In this document: piece by piece, positions 16,748 through 26,289 of the stretch
Position numbering within the stretch: the first letter of the stretch is position 1
Layout of the letters: every line of letters begins with the position of its first letter
Source: Sediminicola sp035798135
GTDB taxonomy: Bacteria > Bacteroidota > Bacteroidia > Flavobacteriales > Flavobacteriaceae
NCBI GenBank assembly: GCA_035798135.1
Contig: JAPFBR010000001.1
Coordinates: forward strand, 806,001 to 870,000
Reading direction: 5' to 3'
DNA length: 64,000 nucleotides
Made by a program: the position numbers and the translations under genes
Notes under the pieces: model-generated
Told to the model about the DNA's origin: nothing
Database searches by the model: none
Seen by the model: the letters and a program-made list of their open reading frames with translations, nothing else

Positions 16748-17746
16748 CTATATAAAACTTCTAAATAATGTATTTCTCAGCAGCCATTCCAACAAGAGCA
16801 AGACACTTGCCAAAAGAATGAATGACCTAAATTTTTCTTCGTATTTGTAATATTTGAACTCTTCTACTTCCGTTTTTTCCAATTTGTTGATTTCATCATA
16901 GATAGCCTCCAGTTTACTGTTGTTGGTGGCACGGAAATATTGGCCTCCCGTGACCTCGGCGATTTCCTCCAAAAGTTTTTCGTCTATTTCTACCTGTCTC
17001 AAGCCATATCTAAAAGTGCCGTCGGGATTGTAGGCTATTGGAGACAGGGCATTGCCATTGGTACCCAAGCCTATGGTATAGGTCTTTATTCCAAACTCCA
17101 CGGCAAGTTCCGCAGCTGTTTGCGGCTCAATAAATCCTGCGTTGTTCACCCCATCGGTCAAAAGGATAATAATCTTGCTCTTTGCTTTGCTTTCCTTTAA
17201 TCTATTGACTGAAGTGGCCAAACCCATCCCAATGGCGGTACCATCATTAAGTTGGCCATAGGTGATATCCCTTAGGGCGTTCAAGACTATGTTCTTGTCA
17301 CTTGTTATGGGGGTTTGGGTAAAACTTTCTCCCGCATACACCACCAAACCGATGCGGTCATTCGGACGTTTACGTATAAAGTGGGCCGCAACCTCTTTTA
17401 GTGCAGAAAGCCTATTGGGCTTAAGGTCACGTGCCAACATACTTGAGGAGACATCAATGGCCATGACAATATCTATCCCTTTTGTAGTCTTCGTCCTGGA
17501 TGATATATCCTCGGTCTGTGGTCTTGCCAATGCCGTAATGATGGCTGCTAAGGCCAATAGCCTCAATGCAAACAGAGCTGGTTTCATTTTGGCCAATATA
17601 CTGTTTGTTGAAAATCCCTTGATACTTGATATTTTTAGGGAGGCTGTTTCCTCTTTCCTCTTAAAGAAATACCACAACGCCGCTACTGGAAGCAATGGTA
17701 GCAACCAGAAGAATTGAGGATTGGCAAATTGTATATTCTCTAACAT
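16748..17746 (-). CDS. batA: BatA, VWA-domain membrane protein
   Basis: A 332-residue paralogue of BatB with the same layout: two N-terminal membrane helices, VWA domain with an intact MIDAS (AIDVSSSMLARDL; TPITSDKNI; LLTDGVNNAG) and a final helix (SFILLASVLLLLEWLL). Its start codon shares the last base of the upstream gene's stop codon, showing tight coupling. It is a probable partner of BatB and the MoxR ATPase in envelope stress or cofactor-insertion work. Confidence 0.93.
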   Translation of the reverse strand: MLENIQFANPQFFWLLPLLPVAALWYFFKRKEETASLKISSIKGFSTNSILAKMKPALFALRLLALAAIITALARPQTEDISSRTKTTKGIDIVMAIDVSSSMLARDLKPNRLSALKEVAAHFIRKRPNDRIGLVVYAGESFTQTPITSDKNIVLNALRDITYGQLNDGTAIGMGLATSVNRLKESKAKSKIIILLTDGVNNAGFIEPQTAAELAVEFGIKTYTIGLGTNGNALSPIAYNPDGTFRYGLRQVEIDEKLLEEIAEVTGGQYFRATNNSKLEAIYDEINKLEKTEVEEFKYYKYEEKFRSFILLASVLLLLEWLLRNTLFRSFI

Positions 17747-19407
17747 TAAGCTCCTGTTTTTACTTCTATGGAATGGGTAATCCTATCCACAATATTTTCT
17801 GCATATCCATCATCCTCCAACCAGTTGAGGATAATTTGTTGTTGAAAGCCTTTTCCGCCAAAAATGATTATCGCATACTTTCCATTTACTTCTTCCTTGG
17901 TTTTGGGAAGGGCAAATTTGCCGCTACCATATACCTTAACGCCCATAGTTCCCGAGATGGTCTTGAACTCTTCTTGTTTCGTGGTAATGTTTTTGGCGCC
18001 TTTAGCCTCAAAGCTTTTCAATACCTGCTCCACGGAATTTTGAAAATCTGGTTCGGTATCAGATGAGGAAAAGGTGGTAGAGCTCACTCCGATGGAGAAC
18101 AGGGCATCAGGATCACTAAAGGCGAAAGCCTGGGCCTCTTTAACGGTGGCCTTTACCTCAGGGGGCAATTTTACATCCTGCCGTATCAATACACTGGGTG
18201 TCTCTAAACTTACTGGGGGATAGCCATAGGTACTGTTCATCCATTCCCCTTCCAATAATTCTTTGGTGGGATGGCCCAAAATAGTGTCTTTAACGGGTTT
18301 CCAACCATAATACGCTATGGCCGCCAAGGTGGACAGAAAAATGATTCCCACGGTCATGGTGGCCGCCATAAGCCATTTTTTTCTTTGTTTTTTGCGGGAG
18401 AGCTCCTCTATGTATTCTTCATCCTGAAGTAGGTCCTCTTCATCCGGTTCAGGTAATGCTTCCTTGGTTTTGATAACGATCTGTTCAATGACTATCCGGT
18501 CCTGTTCGGCCACGGAGGTTTCAGGTTTCGATTTGGCGAATTTCACCAAATCTGCCGTTTGCAGTACCTTTTTAAACTGATCAATGGTGTCATCATCCAA
18601 TTTCAACTCCCCAGCATCTTTTAGCAAACCCAGTTTTTCGATCAATTGGTCTGTCGTACTTTCCAAGGCAGATACATGTACATCCTCTTCCAGATAGGAA
18701 CGAACGATATCTGTTAATTCTGAGTAATACTGCTTGTATTCGTCCTGGATGATATATTTTGAATTTTCCAGTCTTTTCAATTCCAATAGTGCACGATCAT
18801 AGGGGGGCAAGAGGGCCACTTTTTCTTCTTCGGAAAGCGGTTTTTTCCTTATCAGGAACCAATACGCCAATGCTCCTAAAATAATCAAGGCCAATAGGAT
18901 CCAAAGGGCATTTTTCCATAGATCAATATTGCTCTTTTCTACTTCAAGAAAGGGTTTGATGTCATACATCTTTTGTGCTAAGGTGTCTACAGGAACAGTG
19001 GCTACGGCTATTTTTACGGAATCCGTAAAGAAATGCTGGCCATTGATTACTACTTGTTGGCGAGGTAGGGTATAGGTTCCGGAATCGAATTGGGTTAGGG
19101 CATAAATTTTGTGCAAGGTGATCCTATCCAATTTACGGACAGTATCGGTAGCAATGGCCTCTACCATTTCCAAGGGTGAAAAGGTCTGACCTTCAGGAAA
19201 TACGATTTGGGCCGTGGAATCTGCTTCTACCTTAATTTTAAATCTTATCTGCTCTCCAATTTTTATATTAGTAGTATCAATTTCAGAAGAAACGGAAGGA
19301 GTGGTCTGGGAAAACCCTATACCACATTGGAGCATCAGCAAGGCAGGGAGTGCCATAAGAGCCATATCCCTACAAAATGAAGTAATTTTTAATCTATTAT
19401 TTTCCAT
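17746..19407 (-). CDS. BatD-like membrane protein between DUF58 and BatA genes
   Basis: A 553-residue protein with a signal peptide, an N-terminal BatD-like beta domain (IDTTNIKIGEQIRFKIKVEA), a transmembrane helix near residue 165-187 (ALWILLALIILGALAYWFLI), a cytoplasmic helical DUF4381-like region, a second transmembrane helix near residue 345 and a C-terminal extracytoplasmic domain of unknown type. The first half is what is usually seen at this operon position in Flavobacteriia. The C-terminal part may be a fusion or lineage-specific extension. It starts 5 bases after the DUF58 gene. Confidence 0.82.
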   Translation of the reverse strand: MENNRLKITSFCRDMALMALPALLMLQCGIGFSQTTPSVSSEIDTTNIKIGEQIRFKIKVEADSTAQIVFPEGQTFSPLEMVEAIATDTVRKLDRITLHKIYALTQFDSGTYTLPRQQVVINGQHFFTDSVKIAVATVPVDTLAQKMYDIKPFLEVEKSNIDLWKNALWILLALIILGALAYWFLIRKKPLSEEEKVALLPPYDRALLELKRLENSKYIIQDEYKQYYSELTDIVRSYLEEDVHVSALESTTDQLIEKLGLLKDAGELKLDDDTIDQFKKVLQTADLVKFAKSKPETSVAEQDRIVIEQIVIKTKEALPEPDEEDLLQDEEYIEELSRKKQRKKWLMAATMTVGIIFLSTLAAIAYYGWKPVKDTILGHPTKELLEGEWMNSTYGYPPVSLETPSVLIRQDVKLPPEVKATVKEAQAFAFSDPDALFSIGVSSTTFSSSDTEPDFQNSVEQVLKSFEAKGAKNITTKQEEFKTISGTMGVKVYGSGKFALPKTKEEVNGKYAIIIFGGKGFQQQIILNWLEDDGYAENIVDRITHSIEVKTGA

Positions 19408-19412
19408 TCCTT

Positions 19413-20279
19413 TTATCCTCTTCGCTTAAAATAGCCCAACAATTTCTTCACATAACTTTCATCTACCCTACAACTTAAGACTCCGCATCCGGATTTGGTA
19501 AACACATCTTCAAAATATCTTACCCGCTCCATATGGTATTTGCCGTAGGCCGTTCTAACAGTTTTGGATTGGGTGTTTATTAATCGAATTTCTCCGGTCT
19601 CGGCATCCTGCATTTGGACCATTCCTAAATTGGGAATGGATTCTTCCCGTTGGTCATAGACACGGATCCCTGTAACATCGTGTTTTTTTCCCGTGATTCG
19701 GATGGTCTGCTGATAGTCATCATCTATAAAATCGGAAAGGACAAATACGATGGCCTTCTTTTTCATGACATTCGTTAAAAACTTTAGGGCAGCTGCAAGG
19801 TCGGTCTTATTGCTTTTGGGTTTAAATTCCAAGAGTTCCCTGATGATCCGTAAAACATGTGTTTTTCCTTTTTTGGGAGGGATGAACAGTTCTATTTCAT
19901 CCGAAAAAAGAATTAAACCCACCTTATCATTATTCTGAAGTGCAGAGAAAGCAAGGGTGGCGGATATTTCGGTAACTATTTCTTTTTTGAATTGATTGGA
20001 AGTCCCAAAAAGTTCAGATCCACTGACATCAACCATCAGCATCATTGTGAGCTCCCTTTCCTCTTCAAAAACTTTAACATACGGCTCGTTGTACCGAGCG
20101 GTAACGTTCCAATCTATGGAACGGACATCGTCACCAAACTGATACTGTCTGACTTCACTGAACGTCATACCCCTACCTTTAAATGTAGAGTGGTATTCCC
20201 CTCCGAAGATATTATCGGAAAGACGCCGTGTCTTTATCTCAATTTTACGAACTTTTTTGAGTAATTCTTTAGTATCCAT
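19413..20279 (-). CDS. DUF58 / VWA-like protein of the Bat operon
   Basis: A 288-residue soluble protein of the DUF58 family. It starts at ATG 20279 (MDTKELLKKVRKIEIKTRRL), which is where family members begin; a 24-base longer frame is possible. Signature elements: GRGMTFSEVRQYQFGDDVRS, IDWNVTARYNEPYVK, and MVDVSGSELFG, a DxSxS VWA-like site. The standard MoxR-DUF58-Bat gene order holds. DUF58 proteins are thought to bind the MoxR ATPase or its clients. Confidence 0.93.
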   Translation of the reverse strand: MDTKELLKKVRKIEIKTRRLSDNIFGGEYHSTFKGRGMTFSEVRQYQFGDDVRSIDWNVTARYNEPYVKVFEEERELTMMLMVDVSGSELFGTSNQFKKEIVTEISATLAFSALQNNDKVGLILFSDEIELFIPPKKGKTHVLRIIRELLEFKPKSNKTDLAAALKFLTNVMKKKAIVFVLSDFIDDDYQQTIRITGKKHDVTGIRVYDQREESIPNLGMVQMQDAETGEIRLINTQSKTVRTAYGKYHMERVRYFEDVFTKSGCGVLSCRVDESYVKKLLGYFKRRG

Positions 20280-20355
20280 TGGCCTAATTAGGGTTTTGTC
20301 CAAAAGATGGACGGTTCCAGTTTACAGTTTAAAACAAGAAACTTGGAACAAGGCG

Positions 20356-21357
20356 CTAAGGCACTTCTATTTCATTTACAATTTTATTGATGATGTCAAC
20401 AGTGGTTACGTTTTCCGCTTCGGCTTCATAGGTAAGACCAATCCTGTGTCTAAGAACATCGTGAACTATAGCCCTAACATCTTCCGGCACTACATACCCT
20501 CTCTTTTTAATAAAAGCATAACATTTGGCGGCATTAGCCAAGTTGATACTTCCACGGGGAGAGGCTCCAAAACTTATGAGTGGTTTAAGATCTTCAAGAT
20601 TGTATTTTTCAGGATAGCGGGTGGCAAAAACGATATCCAAGATATATTTTTCTATTTTCTCATCCATATAAACCTCGCGAACAGCTTTTTGGGCATTTAA
20701 TATCTGTTCAATGGTAACCACTGGATTTACCTTTTCATAAGCTCCCTTAAGGTTTTGTCGCATGATCAATTGCTCCTCTTTAATTTTCGGGTAATCAATG
20801 ACGGTCTTTAACATGAAACGGTCTACCTGTGCTTCCGGCAAAGGATAGGTGCCTTCTTGTTCCACGGGGTTTTGGGTGGCCATAACCAAGAATGGTTTGT
20901 CAAGAATAAAGGTTTCGTCCCCTATGGTCACTTGTTTTTCCTGCATGGCCTCCAAGAGAGCCGATTGTACTTTTGCAGGGGCTCGGTTAATTTCATCAGC
21001 CAAGACAAAATTGGCAAAAATCGGGCCTTTCTTTATGGAGAAATCATTGAGTTTCATGTTGTAGATCATGGTCCCAACCACATCGGCTGGTAATAGATCC
21101 GGAGTAAACTGGATTCTACTAAAGCTGCCATGGACGGCTTTGGAAAGGGTGTTGATCGCCAATGTTTTTGCCAATCCTGGTACACCTTCCAACAAAATAT
21201 GTCCCTGTCCCAAAAGGCCTATAAGCAGTCTTTCCACCATGTATTTCTGACCTACGATGACCTTGTCCATCTCCAGCATTAAAAGGTCTATAAAAGCGCT
21301 TTCCTTCGCAATCTTCTCATTTACAGCGCTGATATCAACAGTCGTATTTTCTTCCAT
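20356..21357 (-). CDS. MoxR family AAA+ ATPase
   Basis: A 333-residue AAA+ ATPase, first gene of the eight-gene minus-strand Bat operon. Walker A-like GVPGLAKT, Walker B LADEINRAPAKVQSALLEAM, sensor 1 MATQNPVEQEGTYPLPEAQVD and the arginine-bearing FMLKT follow in order. MoxR proteins act as chaperones that insert cofactors or remodel VWA-domain partners. A near-consensus promoter (TCAATTTG at 21407-21414 on the minus strand) lies about 50 bases upstream. Confidence 0.95.
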   Translation of the reverse strand: MEENTTVDISAVNEKIAKESAFIDLLMLEMDKVIVGQKYMVERLLIGLLGQGHILLEGVPGLAKTLAINTLSKAVHGSFSRIQFTPDLLPADVVGTMIYNMKLNDFSIKKGPIFANFVLADEINRAPAKVQSALLEAMQEKQVTIGDETFILDKPFLVMATQNPVEQEGTYPLPEAQVDRFMLKTVIDYPKIKEEQLIMRQNLKGAYEKVNPVVTIEQILNAQKAVREVYMDEKIEKYILDIVFATRYPEKYNLEDLKPLISFGASPRGSINLANAAKCYAFIKKRGYVVPEDVRAIVHDVLRHRIGLTYEAEAENVTTVDIINKIVNEIEVP

Positions 21358-21515
21358 AAAACATTTAAATTAAAACCCTGACAATTTTTACATGAAATTC
21401 TCCTGCAAATTGAAGATTTATTTATTTAATGGTTGTTAAGGATTGGTTAAAAGTTATGTAAACCCCTTATTTTTATGAAGTATTTAAGGGATTTATTTTC
21501 TAATTTCACCAACCT

Positions 21516-22391
21516 ATGGAAAAATCTACTAATTATTCAAAAATCATAGCGGGTACTATGACGTGGGGAAGTTGGGGAAAGCAACTATCCACAAAGGAAA
21601 TGATCGATTTGATGCAGCATTGTCTAGACAATGGAATATCGACTTTTGACCATGCTGATATTTATGGTGATTACACCAATGAAATCGAATTTGGTGCCGC
21701 CCTGAGCCAAAGCAAGATCGATAGAACGGGCATACAGCTGATCAGTAAATGTGGGATACAACATACAGGCAAAACAAGGGGCAATAAAATTAAGCACTAT
21801 AATTACTCCAAGGAATATATTATTTGGTCGGCAGAGCAATCGTTGCAAAAGTTGAAAACCGATTATTTGGATTTATTTTTACTACATAGGCCAAGTCCTT
21901 TAATCCAACCAGAGGAAGTTGCAGAGGCAATTGCCCAGCTACGTAAGGATGGGAAAATTAGGGATTTTGGGGTGTCCAATTTTTCGCCTTCACAAATAGC
22001 CTTATTGGAAACTGCCATTCCTGTCATAGGTAACCAAGTAGAATTTTCACTGACCGCCGATACCGTAATGTACGATGGGACTTTGGACGATATATTGGCC
22101 AGCAATCGTTTTGGAATGGCATGGAGTCCGTTAGGGTCCTATTTCAGGGAAGACGGGGAACGGACGAAAAGGATCAAAAAGGTATTGGAGTCCTTCCAAG
22201 GAAAATATGGTGCGGATGACAGTCAATTACTTTTGTCATGGTTGATGCAGCATCCCGCAAGGATACACCCAGTAGTGGGCACAACCAACCCCGATCGACT
22301 AAAAGATGCCGTTTCGGCTAGTGCCATAAAATTAGAGTTGGAAGATTGGTTCGAATTATTGGCGGCAAGTCAAGGCCATGTTGTGCCATAA
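21516..22391 (+). CDS. aldo/keto reductase, YdhF-like
   Basis: A 291-residue (alpha/beta)8-barrel NADPH oxidoreductase. Catalytic tetrad elements: Asp and Tyr in TFDHADIYGDYTNE, Lys in LISKCGIQ and His in LFLLHRPSPLI; the cofactor segment is HPVVGTTNPDRLKDAV. The pattern resembles the E. coli YdhF subgroup. Substrate unknown. It is plus-strand, divergent from moxR, and followed after 59 bases by a short-chain dehydrogenase. Confidence 0.9.
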   Translation: MEKSTNYSKIIAGTMTWGSWGKQLSTKEMIDLMQHCLDNGISTFDHADIYGDYTNEIEFGAALSQSKIDRTGIQLISKCGIQHTGKTRGNKIKHYNYSKEYIIWSAEQSLQKLKTDYLDLFLLHRPSPLIQPEEVAEAIAQLRKDGKIRDFGVSNFSPSQIALLETAIPVIGNQVEFSLTADTVMYDGTLDDILASNRFGMAWSPLGSYFREDGERTKRIKKVLESFQGKYGADDSQLLLSWLMQHPARIHPVVGTTNPDRLKDAVSASAIKLELEDWFELLAASQGHVVP

Positions 22392-22450
22392 GTTGCATGG
22401 ACACCAAACCACAGGAGGGAGAAGGATAAAGGAATATTTTAAATAAGTTT

Positions 22451-23212
22451 ATGGCATCTAAAACAGCATTGATTACAGGGGCAACCAGTGGAATAGGTAG
22501 GGCAACGGCCCAACTATTTGCAGCCAATAATATTAATTTGATCCTTTGTGGAAGAAGGCAGGACCGTTTGGAAACTTTGCAAAAGGAACTGGGTGCCAAG
22601 ACCAAGGTGCATATCTTAAATTTTGATGTCAGGGATAAGGAGGCAGTGCTGTCTTCTATAAACGGCTTACCCGAAGAATTTGCACAAATAGATATCCTAA
22701 TCAATAATGCCGGAAATGCCCACGGGTTAGAGCCCATCAATGATGGGAGTCTCGAAGATTGGGATGCCATGTTGGACATTAATGTAAAAGGACTTCTATA
22801 TGTTTCCAAGGCAATTATTCCCAAAATGGTCAGTAAGAAATCTGGGCACATCATAAATATTGGCTCCACTGCGGGTAAGGAAGTATATCCAAAAGGGAAT
22901 GTATATTGTGCCAGCAAACATGCTGTGGATGCTATCAACCAAGGGATGCGGATGGATCTAAATCCATATGGAATTCGAGTAGGGGCCGTAAATCCCGGCT
23001 TGGTGGAAACAGAATTTAGTAAAGTGCGTTTTAAAGGAGATGACGCCAGGGCCGAGACCGTTTATAAAGGCTTTCAACCATTAAAACCAGAAGACATAGC
23101 GGATATTATATATTTTGTGGTAACAAGGCCGTACCATGTAAACATAGCAGACCTAATTGTGATGCCCACGGCTCAAGCAAGTAGTACAATTCTCAATAAA
23201 AAAGAGGCATGA
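22451..23212 (+). CDS. short-chain dehydrogenase, YdfG-like
   Basis: A 253-residue classical SDR. The cofactor loop is TGATSGIGRATAQLF with LCGRRQDRLE (Arg pair favouring NADP), then NNAGNAHG, catalytic Ser in INIGSTAGKEVYPKG and Tyr-x3-Lys in YCASKHAVDAI. The sequence is close to the 3-hydroxy acid / serine dehydrogenase (YdfG) group. It overlaps the next gene by 4 bases. Confidence 0.92.
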   Translation: MASKTALITGATSGIGRATAQLFAANNINLILCGRRQDRLETLQKELGAKTKVHILNFDVRDKEAVLSSINGLPEEFAQIDILINNAGNAHGLEPINDGSLEDWDAMLDINVKGLLYVSKAIIPKMVSKKSGHIINIGSTAGKEVYPKGNVYCASKHAVDAINQGMRMDLNPYGIRVGAVNPGLVETEFSKVRFKGDDARAETVYKGFQPLKPEDIADIIYFVVTRPYHVNIADLIVMPTAQASSTILNKKEA

Positions 23213-24345
23213 TCAATAAACGCTTGTTAGTAAAAAATCTTCTTGCCCATAACGACGAGAACAGCTTTTACGACAAAAAGCGTTTTATTGATATTGGGCA
23301 GCGAGAGGGCAAGGGCAAATTTTTAAAGCATGTTTGTGCCCTTGCCAATAGTAATCCCATTAGTAATTCCTTTATTGTAATAGGTGTTGAGGACGAGGAC
23401 AATAAAATTGTTGGGGTCGACTTCTTTGATGACAGTAAGATTCAAAACCTTGTCAACGCCTATTTGGATAACCCTCCATTTATCTCTTATGAGAATATTC
23501 CATTTCCGCATTTGCCTGAAGGCAAGGTTGTGGGCCTGGTAACCATAAAATCCAACGGGAAGGTCTGTGCCCTTAAAAAGAATATTTGGAAATATTACGG
23601 GGGCTCTGTTTTTTTTAGGGAGGGCAGTATAAGTATGCCTAAGGCTTTTGATGTTCATCTTAAGGATATCAATTCGGAAACTGTGGCCACCTTGGAGCTT
23701 CATGCCAGAAACAACATTGAGCTCACCTTGGACGGGGTCATTGATTTTATCAACCACAGGCATAAGGATCTTAGCAGCAGTTATAAAGTTTTCGAAGAGC
23801 AATTTGTGGTCTGTTGGGCTGGGAATGAAAAAAAGGTAAAAAATGAAACCTACTACTCCCGAGTGGATGTGGAGTTGATCAATGAACAGGTAAAGCTTTT
23901 TTATTCGGCCCTGGATGAGATAACCATATCATTTGATGCGCATTCGTTTACAACCATGGAGTATGTACAATTGGGTCTGGGCACGCAACTAAATTACTAT
24001 CCCTTGGAAAAAGTGGTCATAACCTTTTCGGAAAATGGCACCTACCAAATACAGAGCAACCTCATTTTTGAACCTCCCCTCTACGACAAAAAAACGCTGC
24101 ACCATATTTTCAATTCCAACAATGCACTCTTGCAGAAGCTCCAGAAAAGACTAGATCTGACCAACCCCGAAAAAATAGATCTAAAACAGCTTCCGGCCAC
24201 CTATTTGATATGCTATCTCAACGGTTTTGAGGAGGCCAAAGAGCTTATGGAAGACGCCAGGGCCCTGCTTAAGGAATACGATTCCAAAGTATACCAATCC
24301 CTAAAAGAATCCCTTCGCATCTTGCGAAAGGTTAGGTACAATTAA
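23209..24345 (+). CDS. AlbA_2 (Schlafen-like) domain protein
   Basis: A 378-residue protein whose N-terminal 130 residues form an AlbA_2 domain (EGKGKFLKHVCALANSNPIS, FIVIGVEDEDNKIVGVD, EGKVVGLVTIKSN), the family linked to nucleic-acid binding and loosely to Schlafen proteins. The C-terminal 240 residues are unrecognised. It starts with a 4-base ATGA overlap with the upstream SDR gene, so translation is likely coupled, and it ends overlapping the amylosucrase stop by 4 bases, tail to tail. It is often labelled ATP-binding protein; the sequence does not show a P-loop. No other defence gene is near. Confidence 0.8.
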   Translation: MINKRLLVKNLLAHNDENSFYDKKRFIDIGQREGKGKFLKHVCALANSNPISNSFIVIGVEDEDNKIVGVDFFDDSKIQNLVNAYLDNPPFISYENIPFPHLPEGKVVGLVTIKSNGKVCALKKNIWKYYGGSVFFREGSISMPKAFDVHLKDINSETVATLELHARNNIELTLDGVIDFINHRHKDLSSSYKVFEEQFVVCWAGNEKKVKNETYYSRVDVELINEQVKLFYSALDEITISFDAHSFTTMEYVQLGLGTQLNYYPLEKVVITFSENGTYQIQSNLIFEPPLYDKKTLHHIFNSNNALLQKLQKRLDLTNPEKIDLKQLPATYLICYLNGFEEAKELMEDARALLKEYDSKVYQSLKESLRILRKVRYN

Positions 24346-26282
24346 TAGCGGCCTATCCAATAAAATTCATTGGCACCAATTTCCAAGTGATTGCTCTGCA
24401 AATGGAGTGCCTGTCCAGACACCAAATCGATTGGTTTCATATCCTCGCCGTATCCAATTTTTTCCAACCATGATTTTTCAATTCCATGAACGTGGTCATC
24501 AAAATTGCAGATGACCAAAAGCCCCTTTTGGTCGGTTGAGGTGCGCTCATAAACCATGAGATGTGGATTGTGGTGTTGGTGCAGGATAAGATTGTTTTTA
24601 TCGGCAAATATGGGATTGTTCTTTCTTATTTCGATCAACTTTTTTAGGGTATAAAAGATCTGTGACTGAGGAGAATTTCCATTATCCAAATGGTCTATAA
24701 CGTGCCAATCTTGTTTTGGTCTGTTTACCCATCGGCTATCATCAGTTTTACTGTTCTCCGTTTGGTAACTGTAGTCATTGAGGGTCCCAATTTCATCACC
24801 GGCATAAATCAATGGCATGCCCCCATAGGACAAAATGATACTGTGCATGGTAATGATTTTTGTCACAGCTTGGAAAATAAGCTTTTCATCTTTGTTCTCC
24901 ATTCCCTTTTCCAGACCCAATAAGGAGGCTGCACTTCCGGTAATCCTTCCGTCGCCATTTTTTGGATTGTACATAAACATGAGACCTTTAGCAGGGGACC
25001 AATTCAGTTGCTGGCAATAATAATGAAGCAAAAATTTTCTGTGTTCCTTGGCATCCCACCCGATACTGTATATTTCATTATCGTCAAATCCCAGACCAAT
25101 ATCATCATGACAGCGGATATAATTGATCCATGTGGCCTCCCTTGGTTTTTGGGGCAGGTGTTGCAGGCTTTTGTTCAATAAAGTCGTTTTTTTTGTCGCA
25201 ATGGAATTCCAAAGTAGCGCCATTAAAGTTGCATTATATGCTACTTCACATTCATTGCCCTTCATATCGCCTTCCCCAAAATATTTGATGATTTGGGCAG
25301 GGGCCGTAATGGCTTCGGCCAGTAATATGACCCCTGGTGAAATCGTCTGCAGGCACATGCGAAAAAGGCTGATCAGTTGATGTGCCTCCGGTAAGTTCTG
25401 TGATATGGTACCCAATTTTTTCCAGAGAAAGGCCAAAGCGTCAAACCGGACCACATCTACTCCCATGTTGGTCAATTTGATGAGGTTGGCCAACATTTCC
25501 ATAAACACTTCTGGGTTGGAATAGTTTAGATCCCATTGGTAGGAATTAAATACGGTCATTACCCATCGCTTCATTTCTGGATTATAGGTAAAGTTACCCG
25601 GGTTTGTCTCGGGAAATACCTCTGGAAGGGATAGCTCGAATTGATCTGGAATGGTGCGATCGGGATAGGTGTAATAATAATCCTGATATTTTTTATCGCC
25701 TTGCATCGCCTTTTTGGCCCATTCAAATTCATTTGAAGTATGGTTCACTACAAAATCCAACATAAGATACATGTTTTTGGACCGCAGCTTTGTTGTCAAT
25801 GCCAAAAGATCCTCTTTGGTGCCGTACTTTTCGTCTACCTCGTGGTAGCTGATTACGGCATAGCCTCCATCGTTTTCATCTTTTGGCCTTTTGGTAATGG
25901 GCATTAAATGAAGAAAATTCACTCCTAGATTCTCAAAATAGCCCAGCTTTTCCGATACGCCATTTATATCTTTATTAAAATGGTCCACATACAATTGCAT
26001 GCCCATCATTTGTTCGGACTGGTACCAATTCCCTTCATGCAGTCTCTCTAGGTCTTTCTTTTTCAGTTCCTCTGGCCTCTCATTGAACAATTTTGGTAAT
26101 AGAGACACTAATTTTTCAAAACTTCCGGCGTGATCGTTTTCTGGGAAAAGAGAAAAGAAAAGATTCTTGATCAAGGTTAAATTAGTGGCCAAACGCAGGT
26201 CAAACAGTTCCTTTGTTCCCGTAGATTTCTTTTTTTTTAATAGGTCCTTGGCCAATAACTGGTGAAGTGATAATTGATTCAT
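24342..26282 (-). CDS. amylosucrase (GH13)
   Basis: A 646-residue GH13 enzyme of the amylosucrase type, which makes alpha-1,4-glucan from sucrose and releases fructose. The nucleophile region DVVRFDALAFLWKKLGT, the general acid LLAEAITAPAQIIKYF, and the third acid IRCHDDIGLGF are all present, as is IGTLNDYSY followed by DDSRWVNRP, characteristic of the Neisseria enzyme. It starts at ATG 26282, 8 bases after the kinase gene ends (a longer frame overlaps the kinase by 41 bases). There is no signal peptide, so it is cytoplasmic. The fructose product is a natural substrate for the adjacent kinase. Confidence 0.9.
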   Translation of the reverse strand: MNQLSLHQLLAKDLLKKKKSTGTKELFDLRLATNLTLIKNLFFSLFPENDHAGSFEKLVSLLPKLFNERPEELKKKDLERLHEGNWYQSEQMMGMQLYVDHFNKDINGVSEKLGYFENLGVNFLHLMPITKRPKDENDGGYAVISYHEVDEKYGTKEDLLALTTKLRSKNMYLMLDFVVNHTSNEFEWAKKAMQGDKKYQDYYYTYPDRTIPDQFELSLPEVFPETNPGNFTYNPEMKRWVMTVFNSYQWDLNYSNPEVFMEMLANLIKLTNMGVDVVRFDALAFLWKKLGTISQNLPEAHQLISLFRMCLQTISPGVILLAEAITAPAQIIKYFGEGDMKGNECEVAYNATLMALLWNSIATKKTTLLNKSLQHLPQKPREATWINYIRCHDDIGLGFDDNEIYSIGWDAKEHRKFLLHYYCQQLNWSPAKGLMFMYNPKNGDGRITGSAASLLGLEKGMENKDEKLIFQAVTKIITMHSIILSYGGMPLIYAGDEIGTLNDYSYQTENSKTDDSRWVNRPKQDWHVIDHLDNGNSPQSQIFYTLKKLIEIRKNNPIFADKNNLILHQHHNPHLMVYERTSTDQKGLLVICNFDDHVHGIEKSWLEKIGYGEDMKPIDLVSGQALHLQSNHLEIGANEFYWIGRY

Positions 26283-26289
26283 TTTAATG

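Noticed and set aside
12285..21357. MoxR-VWA operon as a novel ternary or defence system
   Set aside because: Gene order and domains match the well-known Bat operon of Bacteroidota.
22318..22938. A 206-codon minus-strand frame
   Set aside because: It is antisense to the short-chain dehydrogenase, which has all catalytic motifs.
23209..24345. AlbA_2/Schlafen-like gene as a defence system
   Set aside because: No effector, nuclease or other defence gene is adjacent; it is coupled to a short-chain dehydrogenase instead.
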